A stretch of 64,000 nucleotides of DNA, taken from NCBI RefSeq assembly GCF_963966145.1, contig NC_091046.1, positions 12,462,001 to 12,526,000 of the forward strand, in the 5' to 3' direction. Below, piece after piece: positions 24,660-36,600 of this stretch. The notes under the pieces were generated by a model. That model was not told the origin of the DNA, did no database searches, and saw only the letters and a program-made list of their open reading frames with translations. Origin of the DNA: Tenebrio molitor (lineage: Eukaryota; Arthropoda; Insecta; Coleoptera; Tenebrionidae). The translations under genes were made by a program, and so were the position numbers. How positions within the stretch are numbered: the stretch's first letter is position 1; each line of letters starts with the position of its first letter.

Positions 24660-25400
24660 TCTCTCATTCCGATCTTGTTTATGTTTGGAGCGTCGTGGAC
24701 GGTCCCCTAGAAACTGGAACCAACTGACAACCGTAAACATTGTTAGGGTTAGCCGTGCGAAAGGAATTGTTTCCCCAATTCGGCAATAATCTCCTTAAAC
24801 TATTTTGCGTTTGGAATTTTATTCGCCTAATAAAATTTTTTCGGAACGGCCGGAAGAATCCATAACCCTGTGTTGCAGGATTTTATTGCGAATTCCTTTT
24901 TTCTCCGTCTGGGTCCCGGATTCGAACATCCCCGTTCGCCCGACGGCGGCGTCTTCGCCGGACCTTCGACGGGGCCGCTGCACATAACGACGAGTGCAAG
25001 CGGCGCTATCAAAATTCAGGACATGTCAATTGGGCGGCGGGTACAGTCGGCGCCGCCGCCGCCGCCAATGCCCCAGAGCACGTGTCGGTGCGTCGATTTT
25101 TGCGGCGCACTGTACACGTGCGCGTTGCCGTGGCGACGGGTCGATGTTTCGGTCGTAAAGTTTTATGGGTTTCGGTGCAGACGCACGCAGCCGGCGTCTC
25201 GACGGTGCCGACGCTCTCTCCGCTGCCGTGATTCAACGGTCGGTAGCAGCGCCGTTCTGTCTGCCCCAAGCTCGTAAAACCCAGGGGCGTCCGTCGCGGC
25301 CGCCCCCCCGACGATAACGGATCCGTTTTACGAGCGTCGTTAATTCGGCGGAGTGCTCGCCGCTCCCGCCGAAACGCCGGCACACTGTAGCACTTTATAA
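24660..25400. promoter_or_regulatory. GC- and CpG-rich island, candidate promoter or 5' exon
   Basis: This block is strikingly GC-rich in an AT-rich window, with many CpG and (CGC/CCG) runs such as CGCCGCCGCCGCC near 25050 and CGTTGCCGTGGCGACGG near 25122. Several overlapping frames are open on both strands because stop codons are rare in such sequence, and none shows a domain or signal peptide. It could be the promoter and 5' untranslated exon of otk, whose start was not found, or of a gene outside the window. No TATA box or initiator was identified with confidence. Confidence 0.4.
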
Positions 25401-26398
25401 CTTTTAAAATGTTGCACCTGAAAGTGTTGTTGTACGAATGGGCTATGACAGGACGTGCAAGGGGTTAAAAGCTGTCGTCTACAACGCGGTTTTCCTCTTT
25501 TTCGATTCGAGGGTCGAATGTTAAAAATTGTGTTAAATTTTAATGCTATCCAGCGAGGACCAAACTTATTGACGAATAAAACTTCCCATTTTGCTAGTTC
25601 ATAAATTTTTGAGCACATTTATAATCGATATTTCACGAATTGAACGTCTCATTTAATTTTAACAAATGACGTAATTCGTGCATGAGCATAATTGTTAAGT
25701 TAACGGTTTTAGTTGAATTTAATCATTACACAGTAGACTATGGTATCATAAGGATTATAAAGGGAAATTTCCATTTGTAAATTTGTTTAAATTACTTACA
25801 TGTTTTGTTTTTACTTAAAGATGAAGTAAGTGTTAAAGGCAGCTTGCAAGCAATAATAATTTATTAAATGTCTTTCTGACTCATCTTTCTGGGCATTTAA
25901 GTTATTCATGATAAATTTTTAAAATTATTTCGTGTTTAAAATATGGTGCGGTCTACATGCGTTTTGTTGTTGCAATTATAAAATGATTGTTTGTATAATG
26001 ACAAAAAATGCATTACTTACACATGTTACAGCTCGTCGTATATAATACCGAGAAACTCTTCTGGCTTCTCTGTGTTTTTCATTGTAATACAAATATGATA
26101 TTTTGTTTAATAAATTTGAACGGAAATGGTGATTTTTAAGAACTTTTTCCCGCTTTAATTTTGTTAAAAATAACATTACATCAAGAGAAAATGAGTAGGA
26201 GGACAAAAACATTTTATTACCACACGAATTATTAAATTTAACGGGTACCTAATTTATTCGTTTTAAATTCAAATTAATTTAAATATTAAATTAAAATGTT
26301 ATCTTAATGTGAAATATTTAACAAATTCGGAATTTTCCCAGCCATAAAAAATAAGTAGATAACAAAGGATGAGAAAAAATAAACTGACTTAAAAATAG
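25401..26398. other. intergenic, no gene recognised
   Basis: AT-rich and featureless to the eye. Confidence 0.45.
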
Positions 26399-26695
26399 TG
26401 TTTTTTCACTACTAGTCTCAGAAGGCGTCATTATTGACTCTCGAACTGACCCCAGAAGTAGAATTTCTCTCCCAAAGTTAATAATAATTTTCATTATTAA
26501 CCAAGGTCAATAATGAACAGCCGTCACCTAGCAACGAAAGATTTTCTTTGATTTTATTGGTTAAGGTAGACAGACGATTTTCAATTTTCATAGCAACCGT
26601 TGAAAAATGAGAACTCGGATCGTCGCATCGGACAAACAAATTTAATTAATAATTATTATTAGAAAGGGTTTTAACGGATCTAGTAGTGAAAAAAA
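26399..26695. mobile_element. short-TIR element, about 297 bp
   Basis: TTTTTTCACTACTAG at the left (26400) is matched by CTAGTAGTGAAAAAA at the right (to 26695). The 280-bp interior is non-coding. The 15-bp arms are short, so the boundary is less certain than for other elements here. Confidence 0.6.
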
Positions 26696-26697
26696 TA

Positions 26698-26799
26698 ATA
26701 TATACACCACGCTAGAGAAGACAATTTTAAGCCTCGCTTCTTTATTCCCCGAGAAGCCTCGGCTTAAAAAAATGTCTTCTCTACCTTGGCGTATATATT
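26698..26799. repeat. foldback hairpin, about 100 bp
   Basis: AGAGAAGACA and TTTTAAGCC pair with GGCTTAAAA and TGTCTTCTCT, within outer ends ATATATACACC / GGCGTATATAT. It lies between two other inverted-repeat elements. Confidence 0.75.
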
Positions 26800-26806
26800 A
26801 TATATA

Positions 26807-27537
26807 TACAGGTGTCCCCAAAAAAAAAGACGAGTCCATAACTCCCTTGTTTATCGGAGGATTTTAATTATCTATACACCAAATTAAATGGTTGTTAATA
26901 GGCTACAAAACGGCTTAATAAATTCACGTATAGCTCCAAGGGCTTCAAGACTAAACTGTCAAAATATTTTTTTTTCGAATGAGATTACGTACTTTTTTTT
27001 AGTAATTCTGATAGAGATTTTAATTCTGAAAACAACAATGTATCACAAGTATAACTTCACATAAAAAAAATAACACTAACTTTTGAAACAAATGACGAGC
27101 ACAAAGCGAAAAGCTATCAAAATGCATCGCGTTACAATGTAATAACCAAATTAAGGTAGCTGGAAAAACAAATGACAAATAATAACATGTGGGATTGCAC
27201 AGATATGCCGCCAATGTTTAGGGCAAAATGGAACATAGACGATAGTAGCGATTTTTTACATTTTTTTTGGTGAATTTTTGGTATTTAAGTGTATACTTGT
27301 GATATATTGTTGTTTTCAGAATAAAAATCTCTATCAGAATTACTAAAAAAAGATATGTAATCCCATTTGAAAAATTTTTTTTGACAGTTTACCCTTGAAG
27401 CCCATGGGGCTATACTTGAATTTATTAGGCCATTTGGTAGTTTATTAACAACCATTTAATTTGGTGTCCAGATAATTAAAATCTTCCGATAAATAACAGA
27501 GTTATGGACTCGTCTTCTTTTTTGGGGACACTCTGTA
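26807..27537. mobile_element. long-TIR element, 731 bp
   Basis: The ends TACAGGTGTCCCC... and ...GGGGACACTCTGTA open inverted arms of about 240 bp that stay similar through the words ACCAAATTAAATGGTTGTTAAT and AGTAATTCTGATAGAGATTT. TA-rich flanks hide the exact target duplication, which fits a Tc1/mariner-type TA target. The central 240 bp is unique and has no recognisable protein. Confidence 0.85.
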
Positions 27538-28250
27538 TATATATATTATAACATACTATTCTAGTTGTTGGAAAAAGTGTAATATTTTGAATACGTAGTT
27601 AAAATTAAAATAAAAACTTAAAGGAATAAATAGCATATTATTACGTGAGCAAGGAAAGGTTTTTATCCACGAAAATAAAGGTCCTGCACGAGCCGAAGGC
27701 GAGTGCATGTAATCATTTAAACGGACAAAAATCTTTACTAGCGAGTATAAGACTATGCGTTATCTACGATCAAATATACAAAAAAAAAATAATAAAACAA
27801 ATTTTTAGCTCAATATTTTTAAAATTTTAATGTTTCTTTCGTTACCATGGCTACTTTCTTGTATTTGGTAGATAAAAGGTCCTGCAAATGTTTTCCATGA
27901 CTGGGAACCAATAAGATTGTCGGTGGATAAAATGACAATTTAGAGTAGAGCTTTCACATCAATAAAGTTGCTTTTATCTGATGATCAGATGATTTTAGAT
28001 AAAAGATACTTATTCCAAACAAATATCTTTTGATTAGTAAGTACTAAGTATTTTTTTAAATAACGGTAAAATTAAACAATAGTATGTAGTACAAAACTAA
28101 GTACAGCGAATGATATAAATTGTATTATATCATGAAGAGAAAGGGGGAGATTTAGGAATCTTTAAGAAATATATTAGGCGGTGATGGTTCATTATTTGTT
28201 GTTTCCGTTGTAGAAGGCAGAAAGTGAATGACTATTTATTAATAATACCG
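27538..28250. other. intergenic, no gene recognised
   Basis: No gene was seen. A small palindromic patch (ATCTGATGATCAGAT) lies near 27976. Confidence 0.45.
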
Positions 28251-28609
28251 TATTCACGAGTAATAATGGGCCTTACAAGCTTTGAAACGCAACCAGTTAT
28301 ACATTTTCATCGCCTTCGTGGATCATTTATATTTATTTAAAAAAAAATTAAAACAGTTGGTTTTAGTGTTTTTTTTAATTGACATGAAGTTGACATCTAA
28401 ATTAATGTAAATTTTTTAGGTTATTTTTATTTTAACACAAATACATGTCAGGTTTGATAGATGTCACATAACGACAACTGGAAATTATCTTAATAAAAGC
28501 AGTCTTGGATTCATTAAAAAATAAAAAGATCAATTGAACTCTACTCGTTTGAGAAATATGTTTATTTGGTTGCGTCGGGACGTTGTTAGGCCATTATTAC
28601 TCGTGAATA
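28251..28609. mobile_element. TA-flanked inverted-repeat element, 359 bp
   Basis: The left end TATTCACGAGTAATAATGGG is mirrored by CCATTATTACTCGTGAATA at the right. A second inner match (AACGCAACCA / TGGTTGCGT) extends the arms. It is non-coding. Confidence 0.8.
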
Positions 28610-29511
28610 CTCCTGTACATATATGAAATTTGTTTAAAGTAGAAAAAAAAAGCTTCGGTTGCCGCTGTAATGATTCCATAAAGATATTAATACATAATGT
28701 ACATACATACTAAGCATCTCTGCACTGTTATTATTACGTGGCCAGCAATTTGACCGTTATGAATTACTTATGATACAAGAAAATATTAATGTTCGGAAAC
28801 CCTCACAAGATAAGGTAGGGGTAACAGTAACCCACCCTCAACGTGAAGAAGGGAGGAACCAACAGAGTTAGTCTTAAGTCAGATACGTATGTACAAGCAA
28901 CCGAAGAATTAACAATAACCCACTCTTAAGTAGCAACTACTTTTACTTCCAAAAACAAACATCTGCACTCTGCATAAGTGTTGGTGCTGAAACATTCAAG
29001 TCGACGCCGTAAGCATTTAATTTGATTCACGATATGATTCCCCAAGATTGGAGGAGTTACAGTGAATTTGATATCAGATGGTTTTGTTTATTCTGTAACA
29101 TTATTTATGTATAATGAATTACGACAAAAAAAATTGATGGATACTGAAAATATTCATACCGGATCAGAACTCAATTCTCAGACAAATTATTATTGTTCAG
29201 GATCTATTGGGCCTTCAAATAAATATATATTTAGAGTAGGCGTAGGCGACATTCTAATTCTGTGTAACAGTGTAAAGTAATTTTTGTAGGTAACCAATTA
29301 TTCTCCGGAGTTACACAGGTTACATAGTAAGCTTTTTCCCAATTTAATATTGTCATATTTCGTGGAGGGGGAATAGGGAGAATGCACTACAAAAATTAAA
29401 AATATTTTCTAACCTAATTTTATTTCGTTAAAATGTCAAGACGTTTCTTGTGTCATTTTCTACGCTGGAAAAATGTTACAAACAATTGAATTTCCATAGG
29501 TTGCTCTAAAT
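28610..29511. other. intergenic, no gene recognised
   Basis: No gene or paired repeat was noticed. Confidence 0.45.
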
Positions 29512-29519
29512 ATAAATTT

Positions 29520-29816
29520 GGTAATTGTTCACTTTAACTACTTCTGGAATTTTCGCGTTTTTTCTGGCTAGACAGCCTCAGGACGTCCTCCTACATCGTT
29601 TCCCACCAGTCAAACCTTGTGCAAATGAAAATTTTCCTTACCCATTAGTTATACTAAGACTTGGCGCGACCTTGAAACACAACAAGAGAGAAAAAAAAAG
29701 GCATTTGCACTTTGCACAAGGTTTGAATGGTGGGACACGATCTAGGAGGACGCCCTGAGACTGTCTAGCCAGAAAAAACGCGAAAATTCCAGAAGTAGTT
29801 AAAGTGAACAATTACC
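29520..29816. mobile_element. foldback MITE with 8-bp TSD, copy 1
   Basis: Inverted arms of about 107 bp begin GGTAATTGTTCACTTTAACT. The 8-bp target duplication is ATAAATTT (29512-29519 and 29817-29824). An 8-bp duplication is typical of hAT and also of P or Merlin elements, so the superfamily stays open. The asymmetric centre (ACTAAGACTTGGCGCGACC) shows this copy to be inverted relative to the one at 47544-47843. Confidence 0.92.
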
Positions 29817-29964
29817 ATAAATTTATTTGAAGGCCCTTTAGATATATTTATTTTGGGGGATGAAACTTGGATTCTTCTGCCGAAGTGCATATTAAATGTT
29901 TTCCGAAATCGCAAATTCGGACAAAATTTGTGCAAAACTATTTGTGAAGGTTACGTTATTATTA

Positions 29965-30103
29965 TCATTGATGATAGTCAAAAATAGTTTCAACATTACC
30001 CTCCGCGACACTTGAACTTTTCCAACCTCCATGCAGTTTCAAAGTAAGCACATCTGAACTTGTGTCTGCTAATAACATATTTTCCTTTTTTTTTCGGAAA
30101 TTT
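29965..30103 (-). pseudogene. decayed tyrosine recombinase fragment
   Basis: On the - strand this reads as a relative of the recombinase gene at 18609-19937, over the region from the second catalytic Arg to the Tyr. FR is kept, then LLADTSSD matches LLAESGAD, and HGGWKSSSVAEGNVE matches LGGWKSTNVAEGYVD. The nucleophile Tyr is Asn here, the His of HxxR is absent, and an in-frame stop (TAA) lies just upstream. No flanking parts of the gene were recognised, so only about 45 codons survive. Confidence 0.8.
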
Positions 30104-30700
30104 TGTTATCAAAGGGTATGCCATTACAATCAGAAAAAAAAACTTTTACCATTTGAAAAATAAAAGTTGCTCATTGCCTATAAATGGGTGGATGGTATAA
30201 AAACTATATGCTCACTCAGGTTTGTAGTGTTTTTAGAGCCACTTCGTTTCCTGTATATTTTTTTTTCATTTGGGTCATCAATAGCAAAGTTATGGATAGC
30301 GTGGGCCGGTTTTTTTTTTAAATTTTACACCAAGGATCTTGTACTTTATGTTTTAATTATTTTTGATTTAATAATTATTAACGTCCTTTGTTTGGCATTT
30401 TGAACCAAAAGAAATTTTTGTTGAAGATGGAGGGAGTTCCTCTAAAGTACTTTACACATGATTACTTGTCAGGGAAAAAGTATATTTTCTAAGTCACTCC
30501 TAACTTAATTTAACGAGTAATTAAATATGTATAAATAGAAAGTTTGTTGAGTTTATAAATCGACGTGGAATCCAAAAATGCCATGTACGTGAGAGTAGTA
30601 TGTCACCGTATAACAGAGCGATGGATGAGGTCAACAAACCATTGCGACTAATGAAAAAGAAAACTTCAGTCTCAAAGGGGCGGTCTCATAAAATCAAGCT
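30104..30700. other. intergenic, no gene recognised
   Basis: AT-rich. No supported gene. Confidence 0.4.
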
Positions 30701-33662
30701 TTGTTTGAAATTCATGAAATCATTTTTAAGACTAATGAAGAACTAACTTGCAGTTGATGTTTACTAACGAGACAAATGACGTGACGTCAGTCGTATTGCA
30801 TGCATGTTTAGTAACATGAATATCAATGTGGCATTTAAGGAAAATTTGATGGGTAAATTTGTACAATAACACAACTCTGCCTGCACAATGTCAAACGTTG
30901 TTCCGTCTGTCTAGGTGAATTTTGTGATGAATTTTTGGTCGACTCGTGCGCTTTGTTCGTTTGAACAGATCCAGACAAGCTTTCCAATGAAAATTCACCT
31001 CTAACGTACGCAAATTCCGATGTTGAACTCTCAACAGTAATTGCTTTAAAAAAAGCTTTCGACAGGAGGACACTTGCTGAAATAATTAATTCCCTTTTAT
31101 TTTTCACATTTTTCGTTGCACGGCCCGGTATGTCGATGCAAATCATCATCGCCTCTTCAATAAAGAATTGACCGAAAGCAAACGCAGGTTGACCGACCAC
31201 ACAGCAGGACGAGGTCCACAACGGACGTTGTCTGGATTTGTGCACTATTAAATGCGGTCTCACTTCCACGGAACTGGCTGAAAGTTATAATTTGCGGTCG
31301 ATGTTTAATGTAAAAAGTAATAAATTCCGAGAATTATTTTATCTCGCATCAAGCGTATCCCAGACACTGTGAGAAACGTGGCTGCGCGTCGTCCAGACTG
31401 AGAAACATATTTCTCGTGGTGCAACGAACAAGAATCTGACATATTTTATCCCTTCGGTTATGACGTCGCGTCAGTAATCCTGGGAGAAATCCTGCCGGAC
31501 TTTCCGAGATGGAAGACCTAGAAAAAACGAATTACATTGTCCTTTTGACGGTTTGCCGTTCAAGCCGAACAGCTAAAGTCAACATCTGTAACCTGCGCGC
31601 GTGCTTTTCCCCGAGTTATTTATTATTTTTCATTTTCTCGTTTTCCTTTTACTTTCGCTTCCTATCCAATTTGTCACAAGTAATAACTGTATTATTTAAT
31701 ATTTCTCTCCCGATTCTTGGGTTTCGTCGCGACCTTTGAGAATAAAGCAGTCACATACTCGATGCCCGCGTTTGGGAATATTTTTTCATGAATATCATTA
31801 CCGCGCAGCGGCTTTGTCAGCATTCCTTTTGTCAATTCGCCCGGAGAATCGACTATTTACAGAAAGATTAAGTTAAACGAGGGGTCGGTTAATGTGTACA
31901 AGTCGATCTGTCATTAGCCGCATGCAACTCCACACCGGAGTTTCTTTGAACTCCTGCAACGGGCGAAAGTCGAGCTCATGATAAGGCCGGTCCTCGACTG
32001 TATCACCGTATTGTTAAAAGTTTTCCTTTTCGTCGAATTTTATCTGCAGAGGGACATGCCTTTCCATTTTAGTTTCAGTTCGATCCGCAAGTTTCTATGC
32101 AGGAATGCGTGATTTTATCAACTTAAGCCATATCCAAGAGAGTTTGCAACTTCATCCTTTCCCTTTGACTGAAGGCACTTTGATATAAATTCGCTTATCT
32201 AGCTCCACTCCGAGCCAAGTCTACATCATTTTTTAAAGCTACGAATGTCCTTAAAATTCGCAATGCGTGACTGGTCTACAGTGAAGTGCTTTCTTCGGTA
32301 GGCCGCCGTAGAGAATCTGCAAGTTGATGAGTTGTAAAATTATTATGGAGCATGGCACCGAGCCCACTTGGGCCGAAAATAAAGTTTGCATACTTAATAG
32401 AACTTTTATGGAGTTCGCAACTTGTTAAACCGGCGACTCATTTAGGAAGGAATTAAAACCGAAGGACTAGTCGATTTTGATTAGCGTCGGGAGGAAGTTC
32501 GCGGTGGTCACGTCGAACGGGAACAGTTGAACACAACATGTTTCTTCCATATTGTGATAACACAGAAGGGTTGGTTGGAAGCTCCGTCAAAGCCGTGCCG
32601 CGGGCAATGTGGAGTTTTCGGCACTAAAAGGCTGGTAAAACTGGTGTTGTCGATGTGTTTGTACAGACCCAAAAGAACTGTTAAAGTTTACGTTCAGGGG
32701 TAGGTGTTAAAGATTAGGCGATAAAAGCAGCTAAGTGAATCTGTTATGGTTTATGAAATTTGAAGGCAACGTGTTAAAGATACGCTGTCGGAGCTGTATA
32801 TTTACTCAGCCTCGTATACACACAGTGAGCGTCTTCTATTTACAGGAAACCATTAATTGGATTTACTTTAACTTTCTCATAGCGGGTCTGGATCATCTTC
32901 GGGCTAGCACCATCAATAGGCAACGCTTTTGTGTTTCGCCGACTACCAAGCCGATTCATTAAAACAAACGACTATTTTTAAACAGTCGGAAGACACAGAC
33001 GTCGTTCGAAACGGCCACACCGAACCCGCGTCGTTGATTAAAAATTAATCGAGCGATTAAAGCGGAAAGAGGAAGTTGTAAATTATACGCAAATATTGGT
33101 TTTATTTTCTCTAATGAGCGGCCCGACCGTGCAGTACAACGGCCGTTTTGTTCTCGTTTGGACTGAGTGCTTGTACCTAAATGCATCAGTCGGCGAATTA
33201 TTGAATTTATTGAATTGCGAATTATCCACCCCGTCTGGTAAGAATACCGGCGGTGGAGCACACAGGGCGCTGAGACCTGCACCGGACGCTGCACCAGAAG
33301 ATTAATGCACAAAAAATCGGGTCCGGAGCACTTGGATTTACTTGACTCGCTGTGAATACCACATCAGCCGTGGATAAATTCGCTGCAAAACTGGTTTAAT
33401 GTCGTTAATGCAGAAGTCCTAAACATTTTATGGACTTTCTTATCGCTCTTTAAATTTAACAGCGTTTTTATTACGATTCCTGCCGTTTTTCTCCAGATAC
33501 GGGCCAGAACAGCTTGTCGTCAATCTCACAGATGCCATTATGTCGCCTATGTGTCCGCATATCGTGGAAGTAATAAACTAAGTCGCTATGCGAATTTAAA
33601 AAGGATATGCGAGCAGTGCGTTATTGCCGTAACGACTCTAACAGGATTATTTATTGTCGCAG
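30701..33662. promoter_or_regulatory. GC-richer region upstream of otk exons
   Basis: Base composition here is clearly less AT-rich than elsewhere. A CRE-type TGACGTCA sits at 30781-30788. A long frame stays open directly upstream of the first recognised otk exon (about 33400-33662) but contains no in-frame ATG, so it is probably intron. The region could contain the otk signal-peptide exon, 5' leader or enhancers, but no ATG-plus-hydrophobic exon with a phase-1 donor could be defended. Confidence 0.35.
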
Positions 33663-36600
33663 GGATCGACGAAGTGTCCGTGCAGCTGCAGGAACCCGAA
33701 TCGGCCTCGTTCATAAGTCCAGGAGGCGACGTGACCCTCAGGTGTCACACCGACGCTTCCGGGGACGTCCACTACGAGTGGTTCCGGTAAATAAGACTTG
33801 CCACCGCGGCGACACTTCCACGTTAATTGTTCAATCGTTGCAGCAACACCGATCGACTGGTCAAGACCGACAGGATCGAAATCAAGAAGAAGCGGTTGCA
33901 CATCAGAGGCGTAGGACCGTCTGATAATGGCGTTTATCGGTGTTCGGCCAATAATACCGCTGGAACACGCTACAGCGACATAAATTTCGCTCTCGCCGTT
34001 GCAGGTGCGAATTTAACAGGAGTTAGTGGGATTTATGTAACATTTATCGTTGCGCAGGTGATCAAACTGCGCTAATTCAAGTCGTTCCGAAAGACCAGCT
34101 AGTAGCGAGAGGTGGGACCGCCTATTTCGACTGTCAATACCAACAGGCCGAAGTCACAGAGTGGCATTTCAAAGAGGACAGCAGACAGCTAGAAACCGAC
34201 GAGAAGTAAGTCACAAAAGTTGCAGTCGGTCCAGACCGGAACGTTTCTGGTTGCAGGTACGAGATTCACTCTAATGGTACTCTTCAAATTAACGACGTCC
34301 AGAGTACCGACCAGGGAGTTTACACTTGCGTGGGAATCCGCAGCGAATCCACAGAAGTGCCCCAAAGTTATATAGCCGAATTAAAACTGGCCTGTACGTC
34401 GGTGATAATTCAAATGAGAAAACACGCTCCTAACGTTGACCCTTGCAGATCTGAAGAACTTCACTTCGAAGTCTTTCGAACCGCCGCTCCCGGAAGACTC
34501 GAGGGAAGTTGTGGCGGCCGAGGGTGGTCCGTTTCAGTTGACTTGTCTGGAACCCGACAGTCTACCCCCGGCTAAGAAATGGTGGACGAACCCGGCGGGT
34601 CACACCGTCTCGGATTCGGGCGAAATCAGAGTCGACGACGACGGACGATTGATGATAGACTCGGTGAAGATGGAGCACGCCGGCAACTACTCCTGTGCGG
34701 CGGAAAACATCGCCGGCAAAACTGAAGAGACCGTGGGACTCGTCGTGTTGAGCAAACCCGCCATCACTTCGCACCCCTCCAGTGTGACCATCGACGAAGA
34801 CGAAGCCTCGATGTTAAGCTGCGACTACGAACCAAAGTCACCGCACTACACCGTGGTCAAGTGGCGCAAAGACGGCAAAACTCTCAAGCACGACTTCAGC
34901 GAGTCGCCCCTGGATCGGCAAAGAATTAAAATCTTCAAACACAACGCCACTTTGTTGATACGTTCGACCGAAACACAAGATAGGGGGGAATATGTTTGTG
35001 AGGTATTAACGAGGGGATTTGAACCGGTTCTGTCGCAACCGGCCACTATTTCCGTCATTGGTGAGTGGTCGCAGTCTATAGAGGTTTTTTTTCTAATTTG
35101 CTGTTTTAACAACGCTGTTAACGCATTGATTTTGAATGAGTTAATAAACCATTATCACATCCGAAATCTAGGAACTTTTTTCAGTTGGTAACACACATTG
35201 CCGGCAGCAAATTTACTGTGGTATTCTCTGCTATTTGCCGTATTTCTGGATAATTCATCTTTAATTGTAATTTCACTTGGGAAAAATGACATTTATGTTT
35301 AGTCTAGATTCAAATTTAAAATTTTACTTTAATATCAACTTTGAAATAATAGTGTCGCCAACTGTCACCACAAAATTCTCTAAATTACCAAAATTGATTT
35401 TATTTGTAAAAAACATGTATTTAATATGCAAATTAGAAACAATATACTCCATTCTTTATCTTGGGGAGTGGTCTTTGGGAAATTTTCATCTGCCAAGTTG
35501 AATTTAGGATTTAGGGATTTTTGTAAGTTCCCAAGTTTCCATGGAACAGTGCGTTGGTAGTTGTTAAAAAATATTCAAATATTACAATAATGTACTTACA
35601 GAGACGCCGTAAAGTCTTTCTATTTATTATTTTCCAAGTTAAATTGCTCATGATTCACATGCACCGAGACTCGAGACATAACCTCAAATGTGTCATGTTC
35701 ACATCGCATCGTTCTCTAAGATTTTAATAACTTACTTGGGAATTTCAAAATGTTCTAGACCGGCCACACACTTTCCGGTCAAATTAGGTCCGGTTTATGG
35801 TTTAAGAATCCGGTTAATTTTTCAAACCAAAACTTCTTTGCAATATTGCCCGGAACGGGAATAATGTTCGGTCGGTTTGACCGACGAGCGACGACGGACG
35901 CCGATAATTTTCAGACCGAGAACGGTTAAATTTAAGAATCAATGTGTACGGCTTATATATTTACATTTCGCGACATAAGATCGCGAGATTTAGACATGAA
36001 TGCTTGACGAAGATTCTGAATCTGAATGACAGCGATAACAGTTAATATTTGATTTACACCACACAAAAGTTTGGTGGAAAAAGTAAAACTTACAAAGCTA
36101 CCCATGGCTTGCTTGATCGCATCGACCTCTCACTAAGATAAAGAATGGAGTAGCTCAAAAAACTCGTTTCATAAAACTTAAGAGCACTCGTCATTTATAG
36201 GCACTCAGTCGTGCTGCAAATCTGACTCGTGTCTTAATATTAAGTTTTATAAAACTCATGTTTTAATATATTACTATTTTGTATTTTTAATACCGCAGAA
36301 GCATTGAAATTTGTACCCCCACCTGTAAATAAGAAGCTGGAGTTGGGGAGTGTCGCAAGGGTGCACTGTAAGGCCCAAGGCACTCCACCACCAATCATTA
36401 ATTGGGAAAAAGATGGAGTACCTTTCGACTACTCCAGCTCGCACATCAGCAGCATGAACGGAACGCTCATCTTCAACGGGGTGTTGAACAAAGACAAAGG
36501 CAAATACAGCTGCATCGCCAACAACAGTCAAGGCGTCATCAACGTGACCATCACCATAGATGTCGTCGGTAAGTTTTTATCTGCATTGTTGGGCACCCGC

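Noticed and set aside
24870..25383. Open frames of 135 and 124 codons in the CpG-rich block
   Set aside because: Low-complexity Arg/Ala/Pro translations on both strands, as expected from GC-rich non-coding DNA.
30835..31269. 144-codon open frame on the - strand
   Set aside because: No motif, no splice partners and no relative recognised; kept only as part of the GC-richer region.
33400..33662. Open frame running straight into the first otk exon with a hydrophobic stretch, possibly a signal peptide
   Set aside because: There is no in-frame ATG for more than 80 codons upstream, and a good CAG acceptor sits at 33660-33662, so it is better read as intron.
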